Of a stretch of DNA of 64,000 bases, positions 21,776 to 29,725 are shown one piece after another. How positions within the stretch are numbered: the first letter of the stretch is position 1; the number at the start of each line of letters is the position of its first letter. Source of the stretch: Thiopseudomonas sp964394445 (GTDB lineage Bacteria; Pseudomonadota; Gammaproteobacteria; Pseudomonadales; Pseudomonadaceae); NCBI GenBank assembly GCA_964394445.1, contig CAYMXO010000003.1, positions 1 through 64,000 of the forward strand. The letters run 5' to 3'. The translations under genes were made by a program, and so were the position numbers. The notes beneath the pieces were generated by a model that was not told where the DNA came from, did no database searches, and saw only the letters and a list, made by a program, of their open reading frames with translations.

Positions 21776-23467
21776 ATGACTATCGCTGGTAAGTTTTCCA
21801 AAGTAGGCTTTGCAGCAGCTTTCTCATTGCTGGGCCTTGCTGTGTCCCATGCTAGCGCCAATGAAGCACCGGCCATGACTGATGCGGAAAAAGAAGCTGC
21901 AAAACAAATTTATTTCGAACGCTGTGCCGGTTGTCACGGTGTCCTGCGCAAGGGGGCAACAGGTAAAAACCTTGAGCCATACTGGAGCGTAACCCAGGAG
22001 GATGGCAGCAAGCTGGAAGGCGGTACGCTGCGTCTGGGTACCAAGCGTCTTGAGAACATCATTGCTTATGGTACTGAAGGCGGGATGGTCAACTATGACG
22101 ACATCCTGACCCCAGAAGAAATCAACATGATGGCCCGTTATGTTCAGCACGAGCCACCCGTTCCCCCCGAGTTCTCCCTGCAGGACATGAAAGACAGCTG
22201 GAACCTGATTGTTCCGGTTGAAGATCGTCCAACCAAGCAGATGAACAACATCAACCTGTCCAACGTTTTCGCGGTAACCCTGCGTGACGCCGGTAAGCTG
22301 GCCCTGATCGACGGCGATACCCACAAGATCTGGAAAATTCTGGAAAGTGGTTACGCTGTACACATTTCCCGTATGTCTGCCTCCGGTCGTTACGTATACA
22401 CCACCGGCCGTGACGGTCTGACCACCATCATTGACCTGTGGCCTGAAGAGCCGATGACTGTTGCGACCGTCCGCTTCGGTTCCGACATGCGTTCGGTTGA
22501 CGTGTCCAAGTACAAGGGCTACGAAGACAAATACCTGATCGGTGGCACCTACTGGCCGCCTCAGTACGGCATCGTAGACGGCCTGACCCTGGAGCCAATC
22601 AAGGTTGTTTCCACCCGTGGCCAGACCATTGATGGTGAATATCACCCGGAGCCCCGTGTTGCCTCTATCGTTGCCAACCCGCTCAAGCCTGAATGGGTCG
22701 TCAGCGTCAAGGAAACCGGACAAATTCTGCTGGTTGACTACACCGACCTCGACAACCTGAAAACCACCACCATTGCATCGTCCAAGTTCCTGCATGACGG
22801 TGGCTGGGACATGTCCCACCGCTACTTCCTGGTTGCCGCCAACGCATCCAACCAGGTTGCCGCGGTTGACACCAAAACCGGTAAGCTGGCTGCCATCGTT
22901 GATACGGCCAAGATCCCTCACCCGGGTCGTGGTGCCAACTTTGTTCACCCCGAGTTCGGTCCTGTATGGGCAACCGGTCACCTGGGTGACGATGTTGTAT
23001 CCCTGATTTCTACTCCTAACGAGGAGCGCAAGTACAAGAAATATGCGGAGCACAACTGGAAAGTGGTTCAGGAGCTGAAGATGCCGGGTGCGGGTAACCT
23101 GTTCGTCAAGACCCACCCGAAGTCCAACAACTTCTGGGCTGATGCCCCGATGAACCCTGAGCGTGAAATTGCCGAGTCCGTTTACGTCTTCGACATGAAC
23201 GACCTGACCAAAGAACCTCGCGTTCTGAACGTGGGTAAAGACTCCGGTCTGCCACAGGGTGCTGCCATCCGCCGTGCCGTACAGCCTGAGTACAACAAGG
23301 CCGGTGACGAAGTCTGGATCTCCCTGTGGGGTGGCAAGGCTGACCAGTCCGCGGTTGTTGTCTATGACGACAAGACGCTGAAGGTCAAGTCCGTAATCAC
23401 CAGCCCCGAGGTCATCACTCCAACTGGCAAGTTCAACGTCCACAACACCATGTTCGACGTTTACTAA
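21776..23467 (+). CDS. nirS: Cytochrome cd1 nitrite reductase, copy 2 (divergent type)
   Basis: A 563-residue precursor from ATG 21776 with a signal peptide ending near SHASA-NEAP. Haem c binds at C50-C53-H54 (CAGCH) with probable Met104 (EGGMVNYDD). The d1 propeller has the proximal His196 (SGYAVHIS) and active-site His segments FLHDGGWD and IPHPGRG, so it should be catalytic. It differs from copy 1: the N-terminal arm with the Tyr10 equivalent is missing, and the c domain has a longer insert (NLEPYWSVTQEDGSKLEGG). Codon use is strongly biased to GGT, CGT, GTT and AAC, unlike the surrounding genes, suggesting high expression or recent acquisition. It is followed by nirT and nirB, the order of P. 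stutzeri nirSTB. Confidence 0.97.
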   Translation: MTIAGKFSKVGFAAAFSLLGLAVSHASANEAPAMTDAEKEAAKQIYFERCAGCHGVLRKGATGKNLEPYWSVTQEDGSKLEGGTLRLGTKRLENIIAYGTEGGMVNYDDILTPEEINMMARYVQHEPPVPPEFSLQDMKDSWNLIVPVEDRPTKQMNNINLSNVFAVTLRDAGKLALIDGDTHKIWKILESGYAVHISRMSASGRYVYTTGRDGLTTIIDLWPEEPMTVATVRFGSDMRSVDVSKYKGYEDKYLIGGTYWPPQYGIVDGLTLEPIKVVSTRGQTIDGEYHPEPRVASIVANPLKPEWVVSVKETGQILLVDYTDLDNLKTTTIASSKFLHDGGWDMSHRYFLVAANASNQVAAVDTKTGKLAAIVDTAKIPHPGRGANFVHPEFGPVWATGHLGDDVVSLISTPNEERKYKKYAEHNWKVVQELKMPGAGNLFVKTHPKSNNFWADAPMNPEREIAESVYVFDMNDLTKEPRVLNVGKDSGLPQGAAIRRAVQPEYNKAGDEVWISLWGGKADQSAVVVYDDKTLKVKSVITSPEVITPTGKFNVHNTMFDVY

Positions 23468-23485
23468 CCAGTCACAGTGAAGTGC

Positions 23486-23519
23486 TAACCCGTCCTGTAC
23501 GCAAGTGCAGGGCGGGTTA
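23486..23519 (+). other. Strong intercistronic hairpin between nirS2 and nirT
   Basis: A 12-bp stem with one G-U pair (TAACCCGTCCTG at 23486-23497 with CAGGGCGGGTTA at 23508-23519) and a 10-base loop, 18 bp after the nirS2 stop. It is followed by AAGCAAAG rather than a T-run, so it is a likely mRNA 3'-end stabiliser or partial terminator, parallel to the one after nirS1. Confidence 0.65.
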
Positions 23520-23539
23520 AGCAAAGAAGGAATACTCCA

Positions 23540-24139
23540 ATGGCAGAACAAGGCAGCAAACTGTCCCGTCTGATTGCAACCCTGCGTCGTCCAAGTGTCC
23601 ATTATTCTCTTGCCAGCTTGTTGTTGGTCGGGTTCGTGGCCGGCATTATTTTCTGGGGAGGGTTCAACACTGCCCTGGAAATGACCAACACTGAAGAATT
23701 TTGCCTCTCGTGTCACGAGATGCGCGATAACGTCTATCCTGAATACCAGGAGACTATCCACTACTCCAACCGTACCGGTGTACGGGCAACCTGTCCGGAC
23801 TGCCACGTACCCAAAGAGTGGGGCTACAAGATGGTTCGCAAGATCCAGGCCTCCCGCGAGCTGTGGGGTAAAATGGTTGGAACCATTGATACGCGTGAAA
23901 AATTTGAAGCCAAGCGTATTCATCTGGCACGCAGCGAATGGAAACGGATGAAAAACTCCGACTCACGAGAGTGCCGCAACTGCCATGACTTTAACAGTAT
24001 GGATCTGGACAGACAGAAAAAACGGGCCAGCGTGCAGCACCAGATGGCGATTGAAGACAACATGACCTGTATTGACTGTCACAAGGGAATCGCCCACCAT
24101 CTGCCGGAAGACGACATGACAGATGAAGACTGGGAATAA
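23540..24139 (+). CDS. nirT: NirT, NapC/NirT-family tetrahaem cytochrome c
   Basis: A 199-residue membrane-anchored tetrahaem cytochrome. One N-terminal helix is at about residues 24-43, then four CxxCH sites: CLSCH 55-59, CPDCH 85-89, CRNCH 145-149 and CIDCH 177-181. NapC/NirT proteins take electrons from quinol and pass them to periplasmic reductases. Next to nirS2 its likely task is quinol-to-NirS2 electron transfer, directly or through NirB. AAGAAGGAA precedes ATG 23540. Confidence 0.95.
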   Translation: MAEQGSKLSRLIATLRRPSVHYSLASLLLVGFVAGIIFWGGFNTALEMTNTEEFCLSCHEMRDNVYPEYQETIHYSNRTGVRATCPDCHVPKEWGYKMVRKIQASRELWGKMVGTIDTREKFEAKRIHLARSEWKRMKNSDSRECRNCHDFNSMDLDRQKKRASVQHQMAIEDNMTCIDCHKGIAHHLPEDDMTDEDWE

Positions 24140-24173
24140 CTCCTGTTTCAGCTGATCAACTGGAGAGTAAGCA

Positions 24174-25052
24174 ATGATGAAAAAAATGATGATGACTGGC
24201 GTAGCCAGTGCTGTATTTGCTCTTGCCACAGGGACCGCCATGGCTGCTGCACCAGCAGACTGGAGCAAAGTGGCAGCAACCAATGTGGATCTGCTGTATC
24301 CGGGTGTTTCACCGGTTGAGTGGATCATGCGTGGCCCGTCCCATGGTGGTGCCCGCGTGCTGAAGCGTGGTGAAAGCTGTGCGAGCTGTCACTCGGAAGA
24401 AATTGGTGACATGGGCCAGCTGATTGTCAGTGGTGGCAAGATTGAGCCAACCCCGATTCCCGGCAAGGCGGCTTTTATCAATGCCAAAGTCCAGGCTGCA
24501 CATGATGGTGAAAACCTGTATCTGCGCTTTACCTGGAAGCAGCCTGCTGCCTCCGGCGCACCCAAGATGGATGAGGCCAACCCGGTCAAGATTGCCTACA
24601 TGCTGGAAGACGGCGGCAAGGTAGAACTGGCCGAGCAGGGTGGTTGCTGGGGCAGCTGCCACGGTGATGCCCGTACTATGCCGGATGGCGACAGCAGCAA
24701 GACCAAGTACGTCAAGGACGGCTCGCTGGCTGACGGTATCTACTACGACCTGAACCAGTGGCGCAGCGGCGAGAACAAGGCCTATGACGGCTATGTCGCC
24801 GACAAGCGTGTGATGGAAGGTGGCCAGGCCCTGGTCGGTGCCGAAGGCAAGCTGGAAGACGGTACCTGGAGTGTCGTGTTTACCCGCAAGCTGACCGGTG
24901 GCGAAGGTGACGTTGCGCTGAAGTCAGGCAATACCTACAACTTTGGCTTTGCCATCCATGATGACAACGCTGAAGGTCGCTTCCACCACGTATCCCTGGG
25001 CTATAGCCTGGGTATTGATGCGGATGCCGATATCGTTGCCAAGAAGCAGTAA
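24174..25052 (+). CDS. nirB: NirB, dihaem c552-type cytochrome with EB_dh-like fold
   Basis: A 292-residue precursor with a signal peptide ending near TAMA-AAP. It resembles the nirB-encoded cytochrome c552 of P. stutzeri and the haem-binding ethylbenzene-dehydrogenase-like family (segments NLYLRFTWKQPA and NYNFGFAIHDDN-type strands). The first haem site is CASCH at 69-73. The second is C158-WGS-C162-H163, which has three residues between the cysteines instead of two. It is last in the nirS2-nirT-nirB unit and ends before a strong terminator. This nirB is unrelated to the NADH nitrite reductase gene of the same name. Confidence 0.85.
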   Translation: MMKKMMMTGVASAVFALATGTAMAAAPADWSKVAATNVDLLYPGVSPVEWIMRGPSHGGARVLKRGESCASCHSEEIGDMGQLIVSGGKIEPTPIPGKAAFINAKVQAAHDGENLYLRFTWKQPAASGAPKMDEANPVKIAYMLEDGGKVELAEQGGCWGSCHGDARTMPDGDSSKTKYVKDGSLADGIYYDLNQWRSGENKAYDGYVADKRVMEGGQALVGAEGKLEDGTWSVVFTRKLTGGEGDVALKSGNTYNFGFAIHDDNAEGRFHHVSLGYSLGIDADADIVAKKQ

Positions 25053-25075
25053 GTCAACCGCTGTTTCTGCCTGAT

Positions 25076-25107
25076 CTGTAGCCCGCTTGCGGGCTACAGT
25101 TGTTTTT
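25076..25107 (+). terminator. Rho-independent terminator after nirB
   Basis: Perfect 11-bp stem CTGTAGCCCGC / GCGGGCTACAG with a 2-base loop, followed by TTGTTTTT. It ends the nirS2-nirT-nirB transcript, 24 bp after the nirB stop, and separates it from the convergent glpD. Confidence 0.93.
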
Positions 25108-25119
25108 GGGGCATGTGAA

Positions 25120-26664
25120 TCAGGGTTGCTGTAGCAAGGGGTCGGCAGCAAGGCGCCCGGCAGCCTGCTGATCCAGAAAACCGATGCGCAGGCGCCGTTG
25201 CAGAATATCTTCTGCGGTCATGGCCATTTCCTGGCGGCGTGCCCAGCTGACTTCGGCCCGCAGATACGGCTGGCCGCCCAGCAGCCGCTGCCGCCCTTCC
25301 GTGCTTGCACCGCCCAGCAGTTCGTCCGCCCTGGTGCCATAGGCATGGGCCAGGTGACGGGCCACATCTTCATCAAGTTGGTAGTCCTGAGCCAGTTTGT
25401 CGGCCAGCGCGGGGTCATAGCCCTCTGAGCCGAGCAGCAGCAAGTGCTCCGTATGACAGCCGTGCGACGGCTTCAGTCCAGCGACAGCTATTGCATGGTC
25501 AACGGCCTGCTCGGCCATTTTTCGGTAGGTAGTCCACTTGCCGCCCAGCACACTGAGCAGCCCCTTGCAGCCGGTCTCCAGCCGGTGTTCGCGCACCACC
25601 CGGGCCGTACTGGTGCTATGCCCTTCTGCCAGTAGTGGGCGCAGACCAGACCAGCTGGCGAGAATCTGCTCTCTTTTGACCGGTCGTTCGAGCCACTGCT
25701 CCAGGTGCTCCAGCAAATAATCCAGTTCTGAACTGTCCGGTACGGGGTTGTCCAGTATGGGTGCTGTCACGTCGGTGGTGCCCACCAGCGTGTGCTGCAG
25801 CCAGGGCAGTACAAAGAGTACGCGGCCGTCGCGGGTGGCGGGGATCAACAGGGCGTCACCGCTGCCAGTCCAGCTTTGATCAAGCACGATATGGCTGCCA
25901 CGGCTGGTGACAAGCAGCGGCTGGCTGTTGCGGTCCTCGAGTTGGCGCAGGTGGTCGCCATGGACGCCGGTGGCATTGATCATGACACGCGCCCTGATTC
26001 TGGATTGTTGCCCGTTCAGGCGGTTGCTGACCAGGGCGGCATCCAGTCGGCCGGCACTGTGCGTAAAGCCGGTGACTTCCAGGTAGTTGGCAATCGTGGC
26101 ACCCTGCTTCACGGCAGTAAGCAGCAGGGTAATCGCCATGCGGGCATCGTTGAAGCTGGCATCGTAGTAAGCAACGCCACCTTTCAGGTTGCGGCTTTTG
26201 AGTTGTGGAAACACTGCCAACAGCTGTCGTGGTGTCAAAAACCGGCTTGGAGCAATCATTGCCCGGCCGGCTGCGCGATCGTACAACCACAGGCCGCTGC
26301 GGTATCTGGCCAACTGGTACCAGCTGTAGGCTGGTACCAGCGTACGCAGGGGCTGTACCAGATGGGGTGCGGTTGCCAGCAGGATGGCACGCTCACGCAG
26401 AGCTTCACGCACCAGCCGCCACTGGGCGGGGTCGAGGCGGGTGACGGCAGCCTCCAGGTAGCGCACACCGCCATGAATCAGCTTGCTGGAACGGCTGGAG
26501 GTGCCGCAGGAAAAATCGCCGCGGTCGACCAGTGCCACGGACAAACCCCGACTGGCGGCATCCAGCGCAATGCCGGCACCAGTGGCTCCGCCACCAATGA
26601 CCAGCAGATCAAATTCCTGCTGCTCGAGCCTGTGCAGGTGCCGGTTGCGGCAAAGCGTGTTCAT
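25120..26664 (-). CDS. glpD: Aerobic glycerol-3-phosphate dehydrogenase
   Basis: A 514-residue FAD enzyme that oxidises sn-glycerol 3-phosphate to dihydroxyacetone phosphate and feeds electrons to quinone at the inner membrane. The FAD dinucleotide motif VIGGGATGAGIALDAASRGL is at residues 21-40, and family blocks RGDFSCGTSSRSSKLIHGGVRYLE, TATRDGRVLFVLPW-type and LVGTTDV follow. Length matches GlpD (about 500-515). It stands alone between nirB and nirN on the opposite strand; no glpF, glpK or glpR is nearby. It splits what is otherwise a row of nir genes. Confidence 0.93.
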   Translation of the reverse strand: MNTLCRNRHLHRLEQQEFDLLVIGGGATGAGIALDAASRGLSVALVDRGDFSCGTSSRSSKLIHGGVRYLEAAVTRLDPAQWRLVREALRERAILLATAPHLVQPLRTLVPAYSWYQLARYRSGLWLYDRAAGRAMIAPSRFLTPRQLLAVFPQLKSRNLKGGVAYYDASFNDARMAITLLLTAVKQGATIANYLEVTGFTHSAGRLDAALVSNRLNGQQSRIRARVMINATGVHGDHLRQLEDRNSQPLLVTSRGSHIVLDQSWTGSGDALLIPATRDGRVLFVLPWLQHTLVGTTDVTAPILDNPVPDSSELDYLLEHLEQWLERPVKREQILASWSGLRPLLAEGHSTSTARVVREHRLETGCKGLLSVLGGKWTTYRKMAEQAVDHAIAVAGLKPSHGCHTEHLLLLGSEGYDPALADKLAQDYQLDEDVARHLAHAYGTRADELLGGASTEGRQRLLGGQPYLRAEVSWARRQEMAMTAEDILQRRLRIGFLDQQAAGRLAADPLLQQP

Positions 26665-26809
26665 GGGCGTATCCTTTTGCGGACTGCCTGCGTCTTTGGC
26701 GTTAACAGAAAGCCTTGGCCGGCTGAATCACGTTTTAGCCAACCCATATCAAGGCAATTGATGGCATTATTGCCTATCTTTAATTTCAACTACCACTGGA
26801 GAAAACGCT

Positions 26810-28312
26810 ATGTCCACAAAAGCACTGTTGTCGGGCTTTACAGCCTCATTGCTGGTCTACTCCATGTCTGTTGTCTGGGCAATGGATGCAGAGACCGATG
26901 CGGTTTATCAGGAGCACTGTGCAGTGTGTCATGGCGAACAGCGTATTGGCGGTCTGGGGCCAGCATTATTGCCGGAAAGTCTGGGGCGGCTGAAAAAAGC
27001 CGAAGCCATCAAGGTGGTGGCGCAAGGACGTCCGGCCAGCCAGATGGAAGGCTTTATCCAGCAACTGGGAGGGCAGGAACAAGTCGAGCGGATGGTGGAA
27101 TACCTGTACACGCCGGCCGATACACCGCCCACCTGGACCGAAGCCGATACCAGGGCAACCCACAAGCTGTTTGTGGAGCAGGACAAGCTGCCCGACACAC
27201 CGCAGCATGGTTCCGATCCGATGAACCTGTTTGTGGTGGTCGAGGCCGGTGACCACCATGTCACCATACTGGATGGTGACAGGTTTGAACCGGTTGACCG
27301 CTTCCAGAGCCACTTTGCCCTGCACGGCGGCCCCAAGTTTTCTCCGGATGGCCGCTTTGTCTACTTTGCTTCCCGCGATGGCTGGGTCAGCAAATACGAT
27401 ATTCACAACCTGACCATGGTGGGCGAGACCCGCGTAGCCCTGAATACCCGCAACCTGGCGGTGAGCAATGATGGCAAATGGGTGATGGTCGGCAACTATC
27501 TGCCCGGTACCCTGGTGGTGCTCAATGCGGACGATCTGAGCTTCGTCAAGGAAATCCCCGTGATCGGCCAGGATGGCAAGCAGTCCCGGGTCAGCGCCGT
27601 GTATACCGCGCCGCCAAGGGACAGTTTTGTGGTTGCGCTAAAAGATACTCACGAAGTCTGGGAGTTCCCCTACCTGGACAATCCCGGCTTCGAGCCGCGC
27701 CGTATCCTGGCCGATGATTTCCTGGATGACTTTTCCTTTACCCCGGATTACCGTTACCTGCTGGCCACCTCACGCAAGGCCAAGGGCGGACAGGTGGTGG
27801 ACATGGAGCAGGGCAAGACAGTCAGTGAAATTCCGCTGCCCGGCATGCCGCACCTGGGTTCCGGCATCTACTGGCAGCGTGGCGACCAGCGTGTATTTGC
27901 CACACCCAATATCAGCCAGGGACTGATTTCCGTGCTGGACATGGATACCTGGGAGTTGATCAAGGAAATTCCCACCGAAGGCCCGGGCTTCTTCATGCGT
28001 AGCCATGAAAACTCCCGTTATGCCTGGACTGATGTGTTTTTTGGCCCGAATAACGAGGCCGTGCACGTTATTGACAAACAGACGCTGGACGTTGTGCGCA
28101 CGCTGCGGCCAATGCCCGGCAAGAACGCCGCCCACGTCGAGTTCAACAAGGACGGCAGTCACCTGATCCTCAGTGTCTGGGACAAGGAAGGCGCATTGAT
28201 CGTGTACAACGCAGAAACCCTGGAAGAGGTGAAGCGCATCCCGATGAACCTGCCTTCAGGCAAGTACAACGTGTACAACAAGATCAACTTTGCCGAAGGA
28301 ACCTCGCACTAA
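26810..28312 (+). CDS. nirN: NirN, c-type cytochrome with d1 propeller (dihydro-haem d1 dehydrogenase)
   Basis: A 500-residue precursor with a signal peptide ending near VVWA-MDA. One haem site CAVCH (37-41) is followed by an eight-bladed d1-type propeller. It resembles NirS overall, but the NirS active-site blocks FLHDGGWD and PHPGRG are absent; segments such as FALHGGPKFSPDGR and MPHLGSGIYW replace them. NirN catalyses the last step of haem d1 synthesis, oxidising dihydro-d1 before transfer to NirS. P. aeruginosa has nirJ-nirE-nirN together; here nirN is alone, with its own 145-bp upstream region shared with glpD, so it must have a separate promoter. Confidence 0.93.
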   Translation: MSTKALLSGFTASLLVYSMSVVWAMDAETDAVYQEHCAVCHGEQRIGGLGPALLPESLGRLKKAEAIKVVAQGRPASQMEGFIQQLGGQEQVERMVEYLYTPADTPPTWTEADTRATHKLFVEQDKLPDTPQHGSDPMNLFVVVEAGDHHVTILDGDRFEPVDRFQSHFALHGGPKFSPDGRFVYFASRDGWVSKYDIHNLTMVGETRVALNTRNLAVSNDGKWVMVGNYLPGTLVVLNADDLSFVKEIPVIGQDGKQSRVSAVYTAPPRDSFVVALKDTHEVWEFPYLDNPGFEPRRILADDFLDDFSFTPDYRYLLATSRKAKGGQVVDMEQGKTVSEIPLPGMPHLGSGIYWQRGDQRVFATPNISQGLISVLDMDTWELIKEIPTEGPGFFMRSHENSRYAWTDVFFGPNNEAVHVIDKQTLDVVRTLRPMPGKNAAHVEFNKDGSHLILSVWDKEGALIVYNAETLEEVKRIPMNLPSGKYNVYNKINFAEGTSH

Positions 28313-28321
28313 CGCAATGAC

Positions 28322-28343
28322 GGCGTGCCCTGCAAGGCACGCC
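28322..28343. terminator. Possible bidirectional terminator between nirN and ndh
   Basis: An 8-bp stem GGCGTGCC / GGCACGCC with a 6-base loop between two convergent genes. The T-run is short on both strands, so it may be only a weak terminator. Confidence 0.55.
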
Positions 28344-28361
28344 TTGAGCGGAAACACCGCC

Positions 28362-28478
28362 CTAGTGCAGTTTCATTTTCGGATGGGTGCGCTTGCCGAT
28401 ACGGTCGCCCAGCATCAGCAGCAGGGTGCGAAAGCGGCCATACAAAACCATCTGGTGCATGCGGTACAGGGAGATTTA
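28362..28478 (-). other. Detached C-terminal segment of ndh beyond a premature TAA
   Basis: In frame after the TAA at 28478-28476, the sequence reads ISLYRMHQMVLYGRFRTLLL and on to HPKMKLH, then TAG at 28364-28362. This is the usual NDH-2 C-terminus, which binds the membrane. It shows that the stop replaces a codon inside a once longer gene, for example TAT or TAC for Tyr. Confidence 0.88.
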
Positions 28479-29660
28479 GAACATGCGCGCCATCCAGCCC
28501 TCAAGGTTGACGTTGCGCATGAAGCCGCCCATCAGATTGCCTACGGCGGTATAGCTGGACAGTGAAATCAACGAGCCGTAATCGCGGTACTGATAGTGCG
28601 GCAGGGGACGCTCCTGTAGGCGCAGCTGCAGACTTTTCGCCAGCAGGGCTGCCTGCTGGTGGGCGCTTTGCGCCCGCGGTGGCACGTTGCGGGTGCTGCC
28701 CGGTTCCAGCGGGCAGGCGGCGCAGTCCCCCATGGCAAAAATGTCCGGGTCCAGTGTGGTTTGCAGCGTGGTTTCCACTTTCAGTTGATTGATGCGGTTG
28801 GTTTCCAGTCCGTCCAGTTCAGCCAGAAAGGCCGGTGCGCGAACACCGGCTGCCCAGACCTTGAGTGTCGCCGGAATCAGCTCGCCATCAGCGGTATGGA
28901 AGCCTTCGGCGCTGACTCGCTTGACCTGCGCGCCCAGTCGTACACGCACACCCAGCTTCACCAGCTCCTGATGTGCTGTAGTGGCCAGTTTGTCGGACAA
29001 GGCAGGTAGCACGCGCGGGCCGGCTTCAAGAATGCTGATATGCATGTTTTCCGGGCGGATGTGGTCCAGCCCATAATCGGACAGCATGCGGGCAGCATTG
29101 CGCAGCTCTGCGGCCAGCTCGACACCGGTGGCGCCGGCTCCGACGATGGCAACACTGACCTGTTCGTTGTGGCTGTCGCGGCTGTGGGCGCTTAGATATT
29201 CGCCCAGCAGGCGCTGATGGAAGTGCTGTGCATTGTGCGGGCTGTCGAGAAAAATGCAGTGTTCGCTGGCCCCCGGCGTACCAAAATCATTGGTCAGGCT
29301 GCCAACGGCAAGCACCAGGGTATCGTAGGCGATGCTGCGTGCCGGTACCAGCTGGCTGCCCTGGCCATCCAGGGTGGCGGCCAGGTCGATGGTCTGTGCG
29401 CTGCGGTCCAGGCCGGTCAGGCGTCCAGGCTGAAAGTCGAAGTGGTTCCATTTGGCCTGGGCCAGATAGTTCAGTTCGTTGTCCGTGGTGTTCAGTGAGC
29501 CGGCGGCTACCTCATGCAGCAGCGGTTTCCAGATATGGGTCAGGTTGGTGTCGACCAGGGTGATGCGCGCCTGTTTACGCTTGCCCAGGCTGCGGCCCAG
29601 GCGGGTGGCCAGCTCAAGGCCGCCGGCGCCGCCGCCCACAATGACAATGTGATGCAACAT
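28476..29660 (-). CDS. ndh: Type II NADH dehydrogenase (NDH-2), C-terminally truncated by a premature stop
   Basis: NDH-2 oxidises NADH and reduces quinone without pumping protons. The FAD motif IVGGGAGGLELATRLG begins near residue 5 and the NADH motif VAIVGAGATGVELAAEL near 168; FAMGDCAACPL near 310 is the second FAD contact. The frame stops after 394 residues at GWMARMF, followed by in-frame TAA, whereas the next 38 codons down to TAG at 28362 still encode the normal C-terminal helices. Full length would be 432, the family norm. The missing tail carries the amphipathic membrane-binding helices, so the truncated product may be soluble or unstable. The stop may also be a base-calling error. 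Confidence 0.9.
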   Translation of the reverse strand: MLHHIVIVGGGAGGLELATRLGRSLGKRKQARITLVDTNLTHIWKPLLHEVAAGSLNTTDNELNYLAQAKWNHFDFQPGRLTGLDRSAQTIDLAATLDGQGSQLVPARSIAYDTLVLAVGSLTNDFGTPGASEHCIFLDSPHNAQHFHQRLLGEYLSAHSRDSHNEQVSVAIVGAGATGVELAAELRNAARMLSDYGLDHIRPENMHISILEAGPRVLPALSDKLATTAHQELVKLGVRVRLGAQVKRVSAEGFHTADGELIPATLKVWAAGVRAPAFLAELDGLETNRINQLKVETTLQTTLDPDIFAMGDCAACPLEPGSTRNVPPRAQSAHQQAALLAKSLQLRLQERPLPHYQYRDYGSLISLSSYTAVGNLMGGFMRNVNLEGWMARMF

Positions 29661-29725
29661 GAATGTCTCCTTTTGGCTCCAGCATGAGCCGGATGCGTGT
29701 GCGCTGCTACTGTACTTTGTCGGCC

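Noticed and set aside
21824..23923. A 699-codon open frame antisense to nirS2 and nirT
   Set aside because: It is a mirror of the strongly biased codon use of nirS2; it has no family resemblance and lies wholly on genes with clear haem motifs on the other strand.
24174..25052. nirB as NADH-dependent assimilatory nitrite reductase
   Set aside because: The protein is a secreted dihaem cytochrome of under 300 residues; only the gene name is shared.
26748..26762. ATCAAGGCAATTGAT upstream of nirN as an FNR box
   Set aside because: The half-sites are in the reverse order and the spacer is five bases; an FNR/DNR box needs TTGAT-N4-ATCAA.
25792..27252. A 486-codon open frame across glpD and nirN
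   Set aside because: It is antisense to glpD and out of frame with nirN, both of which are certain; no signal, motif or ribosome site of its own.
26810..28312. The cytochrome-d1 protein as a third nirS
   Set aside because: It lacks the FLHDGGWD and PHPGRG active-site blocks and fits NirN in length and layout.
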